From JBQLZO01 sp052168315 (GTDB lineage: Bacteria > Planctomycetota > Phycisphaerae > Phycisphaerales > UBA1924), in the NCBI GenBank assembly GCA_052168315.1, contig JBQLZO010000005.1, positions 1-19,933 of the forward strand: a stretch of 19,933 nt of DNA, read 5' to 3'. The position numbers and the translations under genes are program-made. Shown in pieces: positions 1 through 7,822 of the stretch (positions within the stretch are counted from its first letter, which is position 1; each line of letters opens with the position of its first letter). Under the pieces are notes generated by a model, which saw nothing but the letters and a program-made list of their open reading frames with translations, was not told where the DNA came from and searched no databases.

Positions 1-748
1 CGCCTGATCCAGCGCCGTTACCGCCTGAGTCGGAGTTGCCGCCGTTGGCGGAGATTCCTGAGTTGAATCCGAAGAGGATGGATCCGGACGCCGCGATGAG
101 GATGGCGCCGCCTCCGGTGCCGCCGGGGCCCGATGCGGTGGGGGCCGAGCCGCCGCCCGAGCCGCCGACGAGGGGGACGAGCGACGCGTTGCCGTAGGTG
201 GCGCCGGCGGTGAGCGGGTCGCCATCATCGCCGGGCGAGCCGTACCCGCCGCCTCCGCCGCCGGTGGAGCCCTCGTCGGGCATGGTGCCCCCACCCGGCC
301 CGAAGCCAGCACTGCCCGGTCGTCCGCCCAGGAATGCGCCGGGCGGTGGGGTCGCGGGTTCACCGCCCGTGCTGCCCAATGCGTCGAGGCGGATGTCGGC
401 CTGGGTTTCGAGGATGACATCGGTCTGCACGAGCCAGACGATGGGGGCACCGCTGGGATGCGGCTGGAAGGTCACATCGGCGCTGGCCGAGACCAGCACG
501 GACTCGTACTTGTAAACGACGACCCAGAGTTCCGGGTCGTACACGCCCGCGCCGGGGATGGGGCTTGGTGTGTCCCACGCCCCCGTGATCGCCTGAGACG
601 CATCGATGACGAGTTGCTCGCTCGGCGGGACTATCAGGATGCCGTCCGAACCGTCGGACATGGCGTCGAATCCTCCGGCGAGGGCGGGCATGGCCATGCC
701 GATCGCGGCGATGGGCGCGAGGGCGCATCGTTTGGTTGGTGCTCTCAT
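1..748 (-). CDS. Secreted glycine-rich protein, 5' part only (runs off left edge)
   Basis: About 249 codons are visible from an ATG at 748, and the frame stays open to the left edge. The start is supported by GGAGAGA (754-760) five bases upstream. Residues 1-24 form a signal peptide: basic MRAPTKR, a hydrophobic core, then PALA before Gly25. The mature part begins with an acidic DGSDG patch. A compact region at about residues 38-125 has alternating hydrophobic (beta-like) residues (LWVVVYKYESV, PIVWLVQTDVIL). From about residue 125 the protein is Gly/Pro/Ser-rich, with YGNASLVPLVGGSGG and a GGGAILIAASGSI segment. I recall similar secreted proteins annotated hypothetical in planctomycetes and some deltaproteobacteria, so a surface or extracellular role is inferred. 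No catalytic motif is visible and the C-terminus, where a sorting signal would lie, is missing. Confidence 0.8.
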   Translation of the reverse strand, partial: MRAPTKRCALAPIAAIGMAMPALAGGFDAMSDGSDGILIVPPSEQLVIDASQAITGAWDTPSPIPGAGVYDPELWVVVYKYESVLVSASADVTFQPHPSGAPIVWLVQTDVILETQADIRLDALGSTGGEPATPPPGAFLGGRPGSAGFGPGGGTMPDEGSTGGGGGGYGSPGDDGDPLTAGATYGNASLVPLVGGSGGGSAPTASGPGGTGGGAILIAASGSILFGFNSGISANGGNSDSGGNGAGSG

Positions 749-1047
749 TGTGATCTCTCCGTTGTTCGTGCGCGAGCGCGGTCGCGCGTTGCAGGATGGG
801 CGGCGGTCGTCGCACGGCCGCCGATTGTCGCCACCGTAATGAAGGCGAAGCGGGCTTCCAAGTCCCGTTGTGCGAATCTGCCGGGTTCTTCGGCGCGTTT
901 GGGCGGTGGGACACGACGATGTTGTTTCGGTGCGCGGAGGGATCAGGGCATGGAATGCAAGACGGCCCGCTCGCGGTTGCGAACGGGCCGTGGAGTTGGG
1001 TCCGGTATATTTGTGTGGTGCGCCCGGTGAGGGCACTCTTGCGGAAT
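749..1047. other. Intergenic region between clpC and the secreted Gly-rich gene
   Basis: This 299-bp gap holds the probable clpC terminator (962-991) and the upstream region of the leftward secreted-protein gene. Several GC-rich inverted repeats occur at 770-830, for example CGCGA/TCGCG. I see no convincing -10/-35 pair and no plausible gene. Confidence 0.5.
962..991 (-). terminator. Hairpin terminator downstream of clpC
   Basis: ACGGCCCG (962-969) pairs perfectly with CGGGCCGT (984-991). After one mismatch the stem continues with TCGC/GCGA around a GGTT loop. It lies 57 bp beyond the clpC stop. The following minus-strand tail (CTTGCATTCC) is only moderately T-rich, so intrinsic termination is likely but not certain. 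Confidence 0.55.
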
Positions 1048-3687
1048 TCAGGTGGACTCGGCGCCGGCTTCCACGGGCTGGTCGCCATCGTCGTCGGAGG
1101 ATGATGATGAGGACTGCTTCTCGGGGAGTTCGGTGCGTTTGGTCTTGGCCTCGCGGCGCTTCTCGAACATCTCCCTGACTTCCGGGTCATCCTTGGGCTC
1201 GAAGCGGAGGTGGTCCTCCTCGCCATCGCGCCGGACGACGATCTTGTTGTTGCCCTGGAAGTCGCCCGAGAGCAGGGCCTCGGAGAGGGGATCCTCGATG
1301 TACTGGCTGATGGCGCGGCGGAGCGGGCGGGCGCCGAAGTCGGGGTTGTATCCCTTGTCGATGAGGAAGTCGTTGGCCGACTGCTCGAGTTCGAGGACCC
1401 AGCCCTGCTCTTCCATGCGGTTGCGGAGCTTTGCGGTCTCGTACTGGACGATCTGGACGAGGTGCTCCTTGGTGAGCGGGCGGAAGACGACGACCTCGTC
1501 GAGCCGGTTGATGAACTCGGGGCGGAAGTACCGCTCGATCTCCTTCATCAGGACGGTCTTGGTCGACTCGAAGGACTGCTCATCGTCGCGCTTGCCGAAG
1601 CCGAAGCCTCCGCCGCCCTTGATGAGCTCGGCCCCGATGTTCGAGGTCATGATGAGGATGGTGTTGCGGAAGTCGACGGAGCGCCCGAACGAGTCGATGA
1701 GGCGTCCTTCCTCCATGATCTGGAGGAGCATGTTGAACACATCGGGGTGGGCCTTCTCGATCTCGTCGAGGAGCACGACGGCGTATGGGCGCCGGCGGAT
1801 CTTCTCGGTGAGCTGGCCGCCTTCCTCGTAGCCGACATAGCCGGGGGGCGCTCCGACGAGCCTGGAGACATTGTGCTTCTCCATGTAGTCGGACATGTCG
1901 AGCATGATCAGCGCATCCTCATCGCCGAACATGAACTCCGCGAGGGCCTTGGAGAGCAGGGTTTTGCCGACGCCGGAGGGGCCGACGAAGACGAATGCGC
2001 CCATGGGCCGCTTGGGGTCCTTGAGCCCGGCGCGGGCGCGGCGGATGGCCTTGGAGATGGCCTTGATGGCCTCGTCCTGCGAGACGACCTTCTTGTGGAG
2101 TTCGGCTTCGAGCTGGAGGAGGCGCTGGGCCTCTTCCTTTTCGAGGCGGGTGAGGGGGACGCCGGTCATCTTGGAGACGACCTCTGCGATGATCTCGGCA
2201 TCGACGATGCCGCCCTGGTCCTTGGACTTCTCGCGCCACTCCTGCTGGACGCGTTCGCGTTCCTTGCGGAGCTTCTCGGCCTTGTCGCGGAGGTCGGCGG
2301 CGCGCTCGTAGTCGGCGGCCTTGACGGCCTCATCCTTCTTGACGGACAGGCGCTCGATCTCGGCCTCGATGTCGGCGAGGTCGGGTGGCTTGGTCATGGT
2401 CTTGAGGCGGACGCGGGCGCCGGCCTCGTCGATGACATCGATGGACTTGTCCGGCTGGACGCGTCCGGTGATGTACCTGCCGGAGAGCTCGACGGCGGCC
2501 TCGATGGCGTCGTTGGTGATCTGGACGCGGTGGTGCGTCTCGTACCGGTCGCGGAGGCCCTTGATGATCTGGATGGTCTGGTCGGCGTTGGGCGGCTCGA
2601 CGGTGATGGGCTGGAACCGGCGTGCGAGGGCGGGGTCTTTTTCGATGTACTTGCGGTACTCGTCGAAGGTCGTGGCGCCGATGCACTGGATCTCGCCGCG
2701 TGCGAGGGCGGGCTTGAGGACATTGGACGCGTCGATGGCGCCCTCCGCGCCGCCCGCGCCGACGAGGGTGTGGAGCTCATCGATGAAGAGGATGAGGTTC
2801 TGGGCCCTGCGGACCTCGTTCATCACGGCCTTGATGCGTTCTTCGAACTGGCCGCGGTACTTGGTGCCAGCGACCATCATGGCCAGGTCGAGGACGACGA
2901 GCCGGCGATCGTGGAGGAGGTCGGGGACTTCCTTGTTGATGATCGCCTGGGCGAGGCCCTCGACGATGGCGGTCTTGCCGACGCCGGCCTCGCCGAGGAG
3001 GACGGGGTTGTTCTTGGTGCGGCGGCAGAGGATCTGGATGACGCGCTCGATCTCGTTGGCGCGTCCGATGACGGGGTCGAGCTGGTTCTCCTTGGCGAGG
3101 GCGGTGAGGTCCCTGCCGAACGAGTCGAGGGCGGGCGTCTTGGACTGCTTGCCGCCCTGTCCGCGCGGCGAGCCGGAGGGGCCGCCGGAGGCGAGTTCGG
3201 GCGCATCGCCGGAGGGGGCGGATGATCCGCCATCCTCTTCCTTGTCCATGCCGGCGCCGAGGAGGTTGAGGACCTCCTCGCGGACTTCCTCGAGCTTGAG
3301 CCCGAGGTTCATGAGGACCTGTGCGGCGACGCCGTCGTGCTCGCGGAGGAGCCCGAGGAGCAGGTGCTCGGTGCCGACATAGTTGTGGTTGAGCGAGCGT
3401 GCCTCTTCGATGGCGTACTCGATGACTTTCTTGGCGCGGGGGGTCTGGGGGAGCTTGCCCATGGTGACCATGTCGGGGCCGGAGTGGACGAGCTTCTCGA
3501 CTTCGAGGCGGACCTTCCGGAGGTCGACGCCGAGGTTCTTGAGGACATTGGCGCCGACGCCGGACCCTTCCTTGACGAGGCCGAGGAGGATGTGCTCGGT
3601 TCCGATGTACTCGTGGTTGAATCGCTGGGCCTCCTGGTTTGCCAGGGCCATGACCTTGCGTGCGCGATCGGTGAAGCGTTCGAACAT
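1048..3687 (-). CDS. clpC: ATP-dependent Clp protease ATP-binding subunit ClpC
   Basis: This is an 879-residue Hsp100/ClpC AAA+ unfoldase that feeds substrates to the ClpP peptidase in the cytoplasm. Two Clp-N repeats occupy residues 1-145. The first ATPase module has Walker A GEAGVGKT (232-239) and Walker B ILFIDE (299-304). The middle region carries a UVR-like helix pair (about 448-483), which distinguishes ClpC from ClpA. The second module has Walker A GPSGVGKT (569-576), Walker B VVLLDE (637-642) and the arginine-finger region FRPEFINRLDE (721-731). The glycine-rich loop GGGGFGFGK (691-699) sits where ClpC carries its ClpP-docking hydrophobic tripeptide. Length is slightly above the family norm because of a charged tail with a Ser run and acidic residues (857-879). 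The ATG at 3687 is preceded by GGAGAA. No clpP, mcsA or ctsR lies nearby, so the gene appears monocistronic. Confidence 0.97.
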   Translation of the reverse strand: MFERFTDRARKVMALANQEAQRFNHEYIGTEHILLGLVKEGSGVGANVLKNLGVDLRKVRLEVEKLVHSGPDMVTMGKLPQTPRAKKVIEYAIEEARSLNHNYVGTEHLLLGLLREHDGVAAQVLMNLGLKLEEVREEVLNLLGAGMDKEEDGGSSAPSGDAPELASGGPSGSPRGQGGKQSKTPALDSFGRDLTALAKENQLDPVIGRANEIERVIQILCRRTKNNPVLLGEAGVGKTAIVEGLAQAIINKEVPDLLHDRRLVVLDLAMMVAGTKYRGQFEERIKAVMNEVRRAQNLILFIDELHTLVGAGGAEGAIDASNVLKPALARGEIQCIGATTFDEYRKYIEKDPALARRFQPITVEPPNADQTIQIIKGLRDRYETHHRVQITNDAIEAAVELSGRYITGRVQPDKSIDVIDEAGARVRLKTMTKPPDLADIEAEIERLSVKKDEAVKAADYERAADLRDKAEKLRKERERVQQEWREKSKDQGGIVDAEIIAEVVSKMTGVPLTRLEKEEAQRLLQLEAELHKKVVSQDEAIKAISKAIRRARAGLKDPKRPMGAFVFVGPSGVGKTLLSKALAEFMFGDEDALIMLDMSDYMEKHNVSRLVGAPPGYVGYEEGGQLTEKIRRRPYAVVLLDEIEKAHPDVFNMLLQIMEEGRLIDSFGRSVDFRNTILIMTSNIGAELIKGGGGFGFGKRDDEQSFESTKTVLMKEIERYFRPEFINRLDEVVVFRPLTKEHLVQIVQYETAKLRNRMEEQGWVLELEQSANDFLIDKGYNPDFGARPLRRAISQYIEDPLSEALLSGDFQGNNKIVVRRDGEEDHLRFEPKDDPEVREMFEKRREAKTKRTELPEKQSSSSSSDDDGDQPVEAGAEST

Positions 3688-3820
3688 GGTGTTCTCCGGC
3701 GGGGTGCTCCGCGTGGCGGGGTTGCCACGCGGTTCACGCCGAGCGAGTGAGCCATCGGCTCGTGTCGTCGTTCACACCAGCGAGGGTGGGTGAAGACGGG
3801 CGATGAGTGCCGATCGGCCG

Positions 3821-3826
3821 AGTATA
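3821..3826 (-). promoter_or_regulatory. Candidate -10 box for clpC
   Basis: Read on the minus strand this is TATACT, one mismatch from TATAAT, in an otherwise very GC-rich stretch. It lies about 135 bp upstream of the clpC ATG. No good -35 hexamer is found at 16-18 bp, so either the promoter is activator-dependent or the match is chance. Confidence 0.35.
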
Positions 3827-4089
3827 GGCGGGGGCATGAATCGTCCCCGACGAGGGGTGATGGGTGCGAACGGTGTGCCACCTGTTGTTGTGTCCGCACG
3901 GGCCCGTTCGGTGGATGCGGCGTTCTGCGCGGGATGGATGCGGAATTCGATCGGGCCCGATCGGGGATGGGCTGCCGATGTGGCAGTGCTCGGCGGGGGT
4001 GCGTGGGTGGTGGTGGGGGCGGGCTCGGATCGGTGTGTTCCCGCGAGGAGCGCGGGAGGGCCCGGATGGGGTGGTTCGGCGTGCGGCAC

Positions 4090-4095
4090 TAGAAT
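4090..4095 (+). promoter_or_regulatory. TAGAAT -10 box abutting the synthase start (possible leaderless transcript)
   Basis: TAGAAT is followed by exactly six bases and then the GTG start at 4102. No Shine-Dalgarno sequence with usable spacing is present. This is the geometry of leaderless promoters known in other bacteria such as Deinococcus. No -35 element is visible. Confidence 0.4.
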
Positions 4096-4101
4096 CGCGG
4101 A

Positions 4102-5649
4102 GTGTCGAGGTCGCGCGATGTTGCTGAGGATGTGCTGAGCGGGCCGCGCGATCGGCATGGGCGGCACCGGCTGCTGATCACTGGGATGGGCGCGGTAAGC
4201 CCGAATGGGGTGGGTGTGCCGGCGTTCGTGGCGGGGCTGCGCGCGGGGCGCTCGGGGTGTCGGTTGATCGATCGGGCGGTCGATGCGGGTGTGATGGGGG
4301 CGTACCCGGCCAGCGAGCGGATGCGTTCGAGCGTCGCGGCGTTCTGCGATGGGTTCGATGCGGTGGGACAGATGGGGGCGCATGAGTTGGTCAAGTTTCC
4401 CCGGATGGTGCCGATGGCGCTGGCGGCGGCGCGAGAGGCGATGGGGATGGCGGGGCTGGGGGAGGAGCCGCAGGGGCGGCCCGGTGATGGGGCTCGGGAT
4501 GGCGGGGCTCGGGATGGCGGGGAGCGGGGTGGCGGAGGCCGGGGCGCGGCGGCGGAGGGGCGGGTTCGGATCGGGCTGGTGCTTGGCACGGGCGGGGGCG
4601 GGATCGACTTCACGCTCGATCAGGCGCAGGCTGCTTTCCGGGCGGACGAGCGGGCGAAGCTGTCAATGTGGACGATCACGAACGCGACGCATGGGAATCT
4701 TGCGGGGGAGCTGTCGATCCGCCTCGCGTTGCGCGGGGCGTCGTTGTGCGTGTCGACGGGGTGCGCTTCTTCATCCGATGCGGTTGGTGTGGCGATGGAG
4801 CAGTTGCGGAGCGAGCGGGTCGGCGCTCCGGATGCGATGGTGGTGGTGGGGTGCGATGCGCACATCCGGTGGGAGACGCTGCTCGGGATGGAGTTGCTGC
4901 GGGTGATCTCGACGCGGCACTGCTCGACGGATGAGGAGGCGGCGGGCGCCTCGCGCCCGTTCGCGAGCGGGCGGGATGGGTTCGTGCTGGGCGAGGGGGC
5001 GTGGGGCGTCGTGATCGAGCGGGCGGAGCACTTTCGTCGGCGTGAGGGTGCTTCGCGCGGGGCGCGCGTGCTTGGCGAGTTGCTGGGGTACGGGGCGACC
5101 TGCGATGCGTACCACCGGGTTCGTCCGGAGCCGAGCATGGACGAGGCGGTGCGGGCGATGCGCGATGCCATGGAGGATGGAGGCGTGCCGCCGGCGGATG
5201 TGGGCTTTGTGCACTACCACGGCACCGGGACGGAGATGAACGATCGGCTGGAGACCGAAGCGGTGAAGCGGGCGTTTGGCGCTCAGGCGCATCGCGTGCG
5301 CGGGACCTCGGTGAAGTCGATGATCGGGCATCCGCAGGGTGCGAGCGGGCTGGCAGCGCTGGTGGCGACGGTGGCGGCGCTGCGGGGGATGGATGGTGGG
5401 GCGGGGGGCGATGGAGCGGAGCGAGGCGAAGGGGCGAGCGCTGGGGACGGGGCGGCGTTTGTCCCCGCGACCATCAATCTGCACGAGCCGGATCCTGTGT
5501 GCGACCTTGACTACACGCCGAATGTGGCGCGGGTACTCGAAGGTGGGGAGGGAGCGAGCGAGCGGGACGGGTCGCGGGTGGCGCTGGTGAACTGCCTCGC
5601 GTTCGGAGCGAAGAACTCGGCACTGGTGGTGCGGGTGGGTGGCGTGTGA
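4102..5649 (+). CDS. Beta-ketoacyl-ACP synthase, FabF/KAS II-like
   Basis: This 515-residue thiolase-fold enzyme should catalyse decarboxylating Claisen condensation of acyl and malonyl-ACP. The KAS triad is intact: nucleophile Cys221 in STGCASS, His373 in HYHGTGT and His410 in MIGHPQG, with Lys405 in SVKSMIGH. The His-His distance of 37 residues matches E. coli FabF. The C-terminal GFGxxN-type motif appears as AFGAKN (500-505). It is about 100 residues longer than typical FabF, owing to Gly/Asp/Arg-rich insertions at 124-152, 431-451 and 481-490. The first is encoded by a 15-bp tandem repeat. The GTG at 4102 is chosen because of the adjacent -10 box; GTG 4132 is an alternative and would give a more usual N-terminus. 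No ACP, ketoreductase or malonyltransferase gene is adjacent, so primary versus specialised fatty-acid or polyketide use is undecided. Confidence 0.9.
   Translation: MSRSRDVAEDVLSGPRDRHGRHRLLITGMGAVSPNGVGVPAFVAGLRAGRSGCRLIDRAVDAGVMGAYPASERMRSSVAAFCDGFDAVGQMGAHELVKFPRMVPMALAAAREAMGMAGLGEEPQGRPGDGARDGGARDGGERGGGGRGAAAEGRVRIGLVLGTGGGGIDFTLDQAQAAFRADERAKLSMWTITNATHGNLAGELSIRLALRGASLCVSTGCASSSDAVGVAMEQLRSERVGAPDAMVVVGCDAHIRWETLLGMELLRVISTRHCSTDEEAAGASRPFASGRDGFVLGEGAWGVVIERAEHFRRREGASRGARVLGELLGYGATCDAYHRVRPEPSMDEAVRAMRDAMEDGGVPPADVGFVHYHGTGTEMNDRLETEAVKRAFGAQAHRVRGTSVKSMIGHPQGASGLAALVATVAALRGMDGGAGGDGAERGEGASAGDGAAFVPATINLHEPDPVCDLDYTPNVARVLEGGEGASERDGSRVALVNCLAFGAKNSALVVRVGGV
4489..4533 (+). repeat. 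15-bp in-frame tandem repeat, three copies
   Basis: Two perfect copies of GGGGCTCGGGATGGC (4489-4503 and 4504-4518) are followed by a diverged third copy (4519-4533). The period is a multiple of three, so copy-number change keeps the ketoacyl synthase frame. It encodes a Gly/Ala/Arg/Asp repeat between conserved blocks of the enzyme. Confidence 0.8.
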
Positions 5650-5664
5650 GTGGAATCTGTCGGC

Positions 5665-5677
5665 ATTGGTGGCCAAT
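5665..5677 (+). other. Inverted repeat after the synthase stop
   Basis: ATTGG, TGG, CCAAT forms a short perfect inverted repeat 16 bp past the stop codon. There is no T-run, so it is a weak terminator candidate at best. The rest of 5678-5874 is G-rich and shows no gene. Confidence 0.25.
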
Positions 5678-5874
5678 AAGCGGGGTGGTCCGGGTTTGAG
5701 GGGTGGGGGCGTCAGGGCATGCCGCGGTGGCTGAGGCCTGGGCGGTGCGGGGGGAGGAGCGGCGGGAGATTGGAAGGGGGGGGCGGCCCGGGATGGATCT
5801 GGTGAGTGACAAGCAAAGTCGAAGTTGAAGACGAGGATCCGGCAGGCGGGGAGGTGTGTGAGAGGAGCGCAGGT

Positions 5875-6225
5875 ATGGCGAATCAGGTGCGTGAAGGCGA
5901 GGATGGTGCGGGGAGGGGTGTTGCCCGGGGCCGGATCGAATTGGGCGGAGGGACAGGAGGGGGCGGTGGGACCGGAGGGGGCTTTGGAGCCGGCGCGCGG
6001 GAGGTGCTGGTGGAGGCGGGGCGCGAGGGGGCGCGGACCTTTGGGCTGATCATGATCCAGTTCGCGCTGATCGCGCTGGTGCTGGCGCTCGGTGCTTGCG
6101 GCGTGGGGGCTGGGTTGTGGCTGGGGATGGGGTGGCTTGCGATCGCGGGAGGCGTGCTGATCGGCGCGGGGCTGTTGTGGGGGCTGGTGCTGGCGGTGGT
6201 GCTGTGGTCGCCGTTGAGCTGGTGA
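5875..6225 (+). CDS. Small two-helix membrane protein, unknown function
   Basis: The product has 116 residues. The ATG at 5875 is preferred over the upstream in-frame GTG (5806) because AGAGGAG lies at 5861-5867 with a seven-base gap. Residues 1-50 are charged and then extremely Gly-rich (GGGTGGGGGTGGG). Two hydrophobic segments follow: about 57-82 (LIMIQFALIALVLALGACGVG...) and 86-112 (LAIAGGVLIGAGLLWGLVLAVVLW). The short link between them suggests a helical hairpin with both ends on the same side. I recognise no family. The 225-bp gap after the synthase argues against a tight operon. The segment between the two starts may be 5' UTR. Confidence 0.6.
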   Translation: MANQVREGEDGAGRGVARGRIELGGGTGGGGGTGGGFGAGAREVLVEAGREGARTFGLIMIQFALIALVLALGACGVGAGLWLGMGWLAIAGGVLIGAGLLWGLVLAVVLWSPLSW

Positions 6226-6381
6226 TGCGGGTGCGTCGAGTGGATTGCGTTTGCGTCGGCGGTCGGCGTGATGGCACACGGGCCCGCGAAGCGAGGCGAT
6301 CAGCGCATGCGAACGGTGTGTCGCTGCGGGGCGAGTGTGCGCGGGGGAAGGAAGATGGTGGGGTGGGCGCCCGCTGGCGGG

Positions 6382-6999
6382 TCAGGAGTACCGGCGCATG
6401 ACACCGAGGACGACGCCCTGGATGCGACAGTCCTTGACGCGGATGGGCTCGAAGGCGGGGTTCGCGGGCTGGAGCCGGATGTGATCGTGCTCGCGGTAGA
6501 AGGTCTTGAGGGTGGTTTGGCCGTCGGGGAGGAGTGCGACGACGCGCTCGCCATTGCGGGCGTTGTCGCGGCGTTCGACGATGACATAGTCGCCGTCGAG
6601 GATGCCCTCGTCGCGCATGGATTCTCCATCGACGCGGAGTGCGAAGGTCGAGTTGACCTGGCCGACGCGCGGGCCGAAGAGTTCCTCGAGGTTGAGTTCG
6701 TCGGACTGCTCGTACTTCTCGATGGGGTGTCCGGCGGCGATCTTGCCGACGAGGGGGAAGCGGAGGGCCTGCTCTTCGTCCGGGAGTGCGACGCCCTCAA
6801 CGATCGACAAAGAGCGAGCCTTGTTGGCTTCTCGGATGAGCGCGCCCTTCTTGATGAGTGCTTCGACATGCTCGAAGACCGTGACCTTTGAGACGCTGAG
6901 CTCGTCTGCGAGTTCCTGCATGGTCGGGGAGTAGCCGTTGCGGACCCGGCTGTCTCGGATGAGCTTGAGGATTCGGAGTTGCTTGGGTGTCAGGTTCAT
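6382..6999 (-). CDS. lexA: LexA SOS transcriptional repressor
   Basis: This 205-residue S24-family autoprotease represses DNA-damage genes until RecA* triggers self-cleavage. The N-terminal winged helix spans about 1-70, with LTPKQLRILKLI and the recognition region MQELADELSVSKVTVFEHV. The cleavage site is Ala89-Gly90 (KIAAGHP). The catalytic dyad is Ser127 (GESM) and Lys165 (TTLKTF), with spacing typical of LexA. The ATG at 6999 is the normal LexA start (MNLTPKQ); GGAG lies nine bases upstream. The frame stays open further upstream, but that part has no LexA homology. No dinB, imuAB or recA is nearby. I found no clear inverted-repeat SOS box in the upstream 200 bp, so its operator in this lineage is not evident. 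Confidence 0.95.
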   Translation of the reverse strand: MNLTPKQLRILKLIRDSRVRNGYSPTMQELADELSVSKVTVFEHVEALIKKGALIREANKARSLSIVEGVALPDEEQALRFPLVGKIAAGHPIEKYEQSDELNLEELFGPRVGQVNSTFALRVDGESMRDEGILDGDYVIVERRDNARNGERVVALLPDGQTTLKTFYREHDHIRLQPANPAFEPIRVKDCRIQGVVLGVMRRYS

Positions 7000-7109
7000 G
7001 GTGTTGAGCTCCGGCGCGGGTTTGGCGCGTTGCGGTTGCGGACGCGACGCGCGAAGACAGTGTGGGCTTGAGACTTGGCACACGAGGGATCTGGGGAGAG
7101 TCGGTCGAT

Positions 7110-7390
7110 GTGTTGGGGGCTCTGTGGTCCCGAAGAACCAGGTCCACGAGCGAGAGGGCGAGGGTTCTCCACGAGCGGGCGTCGGCAACCAGCCTGCATG
7201 CCTGCTCCGGGAGGACACGCCCGAGTCGGGCGGCGAGGCGCTCGGCGGTGATGCGCTTGAGGGCGTGGGGCGGGCACTGTTCGTCGAGAGGGGCGGGTGC
7301 CGCTGCGGCTGCAGCGATCAAACGAAGCCTGTCGGTCAGGTGATCGTGGACGAGTTGGGTCTGAAAGTCGCCTCCGGGGCCAAGGGACAC
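7110..7390 (-). pseudogene. Coding-like stretch upstream of lexA; uncertain gene or remnant
   Basis: One minus-strand frame here reads like real protein, with balanced composition and mostly G/C-ending codons: DFQTQLVHDHLTDRLRLIAA, HALKRITAERLAARLGRVL, RSWRTLALSLVDLVLRD. It looks amphipathic and helical. A GTG at 7390 is the nearest possible start, with only a weak GGA upstream. The frame has no stop until it is deep inside lexA (6797), and after about 7110 it loses protein-like character. It may be a decayed gene, a small gene whose stop is lost, or chance. I do not recognise a family. Confidence 0.25.
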
Positions 7391-7610
7391 CAGCGGCGAT
7401 TCCGAGACTGTGTCGCAGGTGATTGCAGAGCGGTGATGGTGCCGTTTGCCTGCGCCGGGTGCCGAGGCGCCGCGGAATCCATCGCGCTGCTGGGGTGCGG
7501 AGCTTGGGGCGAGATGGTCTGGTAGGGCGATCAATGGACGACGATCCGGGTGGATGGGTGAGCGAATGCTGGGTGCCGGCTTGGTGAAATGCCGGTGTTC
7601 GGTCCCGTGG

Positions 7611-7623
7611 GTTCTGTACGAAC
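7611..7623. other. GTTC-N5-GAAC inverted repeat
   Basis: GTTC TGTAC GAAC is a dyad with four-base arms and an odd-length centre. It resembles, but does not match, the TGTTC-N4-GAACA style of some LexA sites. It lies about 300 bp upstream of the phosphate transporter and 600 bp upstream of lexA. Function is unknown. Confidence 0.2.
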
Positions 7624-7699
7624 ATGACCCGATCATGTTGCGTGAAGCGAACGGACGCGTCGGTCTTGGAGCGGGGCGTTCGATCAGACCGACTTGAGG

Positions 7700-7729
7700 T
7701 TGACCGGTCTCTGTTCAGCCAAACGATAC
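7700..7729 (+). promoter_or_regulatory. Candidate promoter for the Na/Pi cotransporter
   Basis: TTGACC (7700-7705) is followed 18 bp later by CGATAC (7724-7729). The -35 is good and the -10 poor. It sits in the only AT-richer patch of this gap, about 190 bp before the gene. Confidence 0.3.
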
Positions 7730-7805
7730 CCGATCAATTTGTCTTCTGCAAGGATGAGGTTGGAATTTTTTCGGTGATGGTCCGGGAGTTGTCAGGGAAT
7801 GGATG

Positions 7806-7822
7806 CCCTCAGTGCCCCTCAG
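7806..7822 (+). repeat. CCCTCAG direct repeat with 10-bp period
   Basis: CCCTCAG occurs at 7806-7812 and 7816-7822, one helical turn apart, about 100 bp upstream of the phosphate transporter start. Direct repeats with roughly this period are how PhoB boxes are built, but the sequence is not the PhoB consensus. Confidence 0.3.

Larger units (their letters stand above)
3688..4101. other. Divergent intergenic region, clpC / ketoacyl synthase
   Basis: This 414-bp gap separates two divergent genes. It holds a candidate clpC -10 box (3821-3826, minus strand) and a TAGAAT box (4090-4095, plus strand) close to the synthase start. I looked for a CIRCE-type or CtsR-type heat-shock operator and saw none. 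Short open frames here have no ribosome binding site or recognisable product. Confidence 0.5.

Noticed and set aside
1210..3225. Long open frame on the plus strand opposite clpC (671 codons)
   Set aside because: It is antisense to a fully conserved ClpC; its Leu/Asp/Gly/Glu-rich translation is the mirror of ClpC codon bias.
4771..6279. Long minus-strand frame opposite the ketoacyl synthase and small membrane protein
   Set aside because: The product is His/Pro/Arg-rich with no motif, and the opposite strand carries a synthase with an intact catalytic triad.
3865..6320. TGCGAACGGTGTG occurring at 3865-3877 and 6308-6320, near clpC and lexA
   Set aside because: A 13-base match is expected several times by chance in 20 kb of biased sequence, and the two sites hold different positions relative to genes.
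7765..7770. Six-T run as a possible terminator
   Set aside because: No inverted repeat precedes it on either strand.
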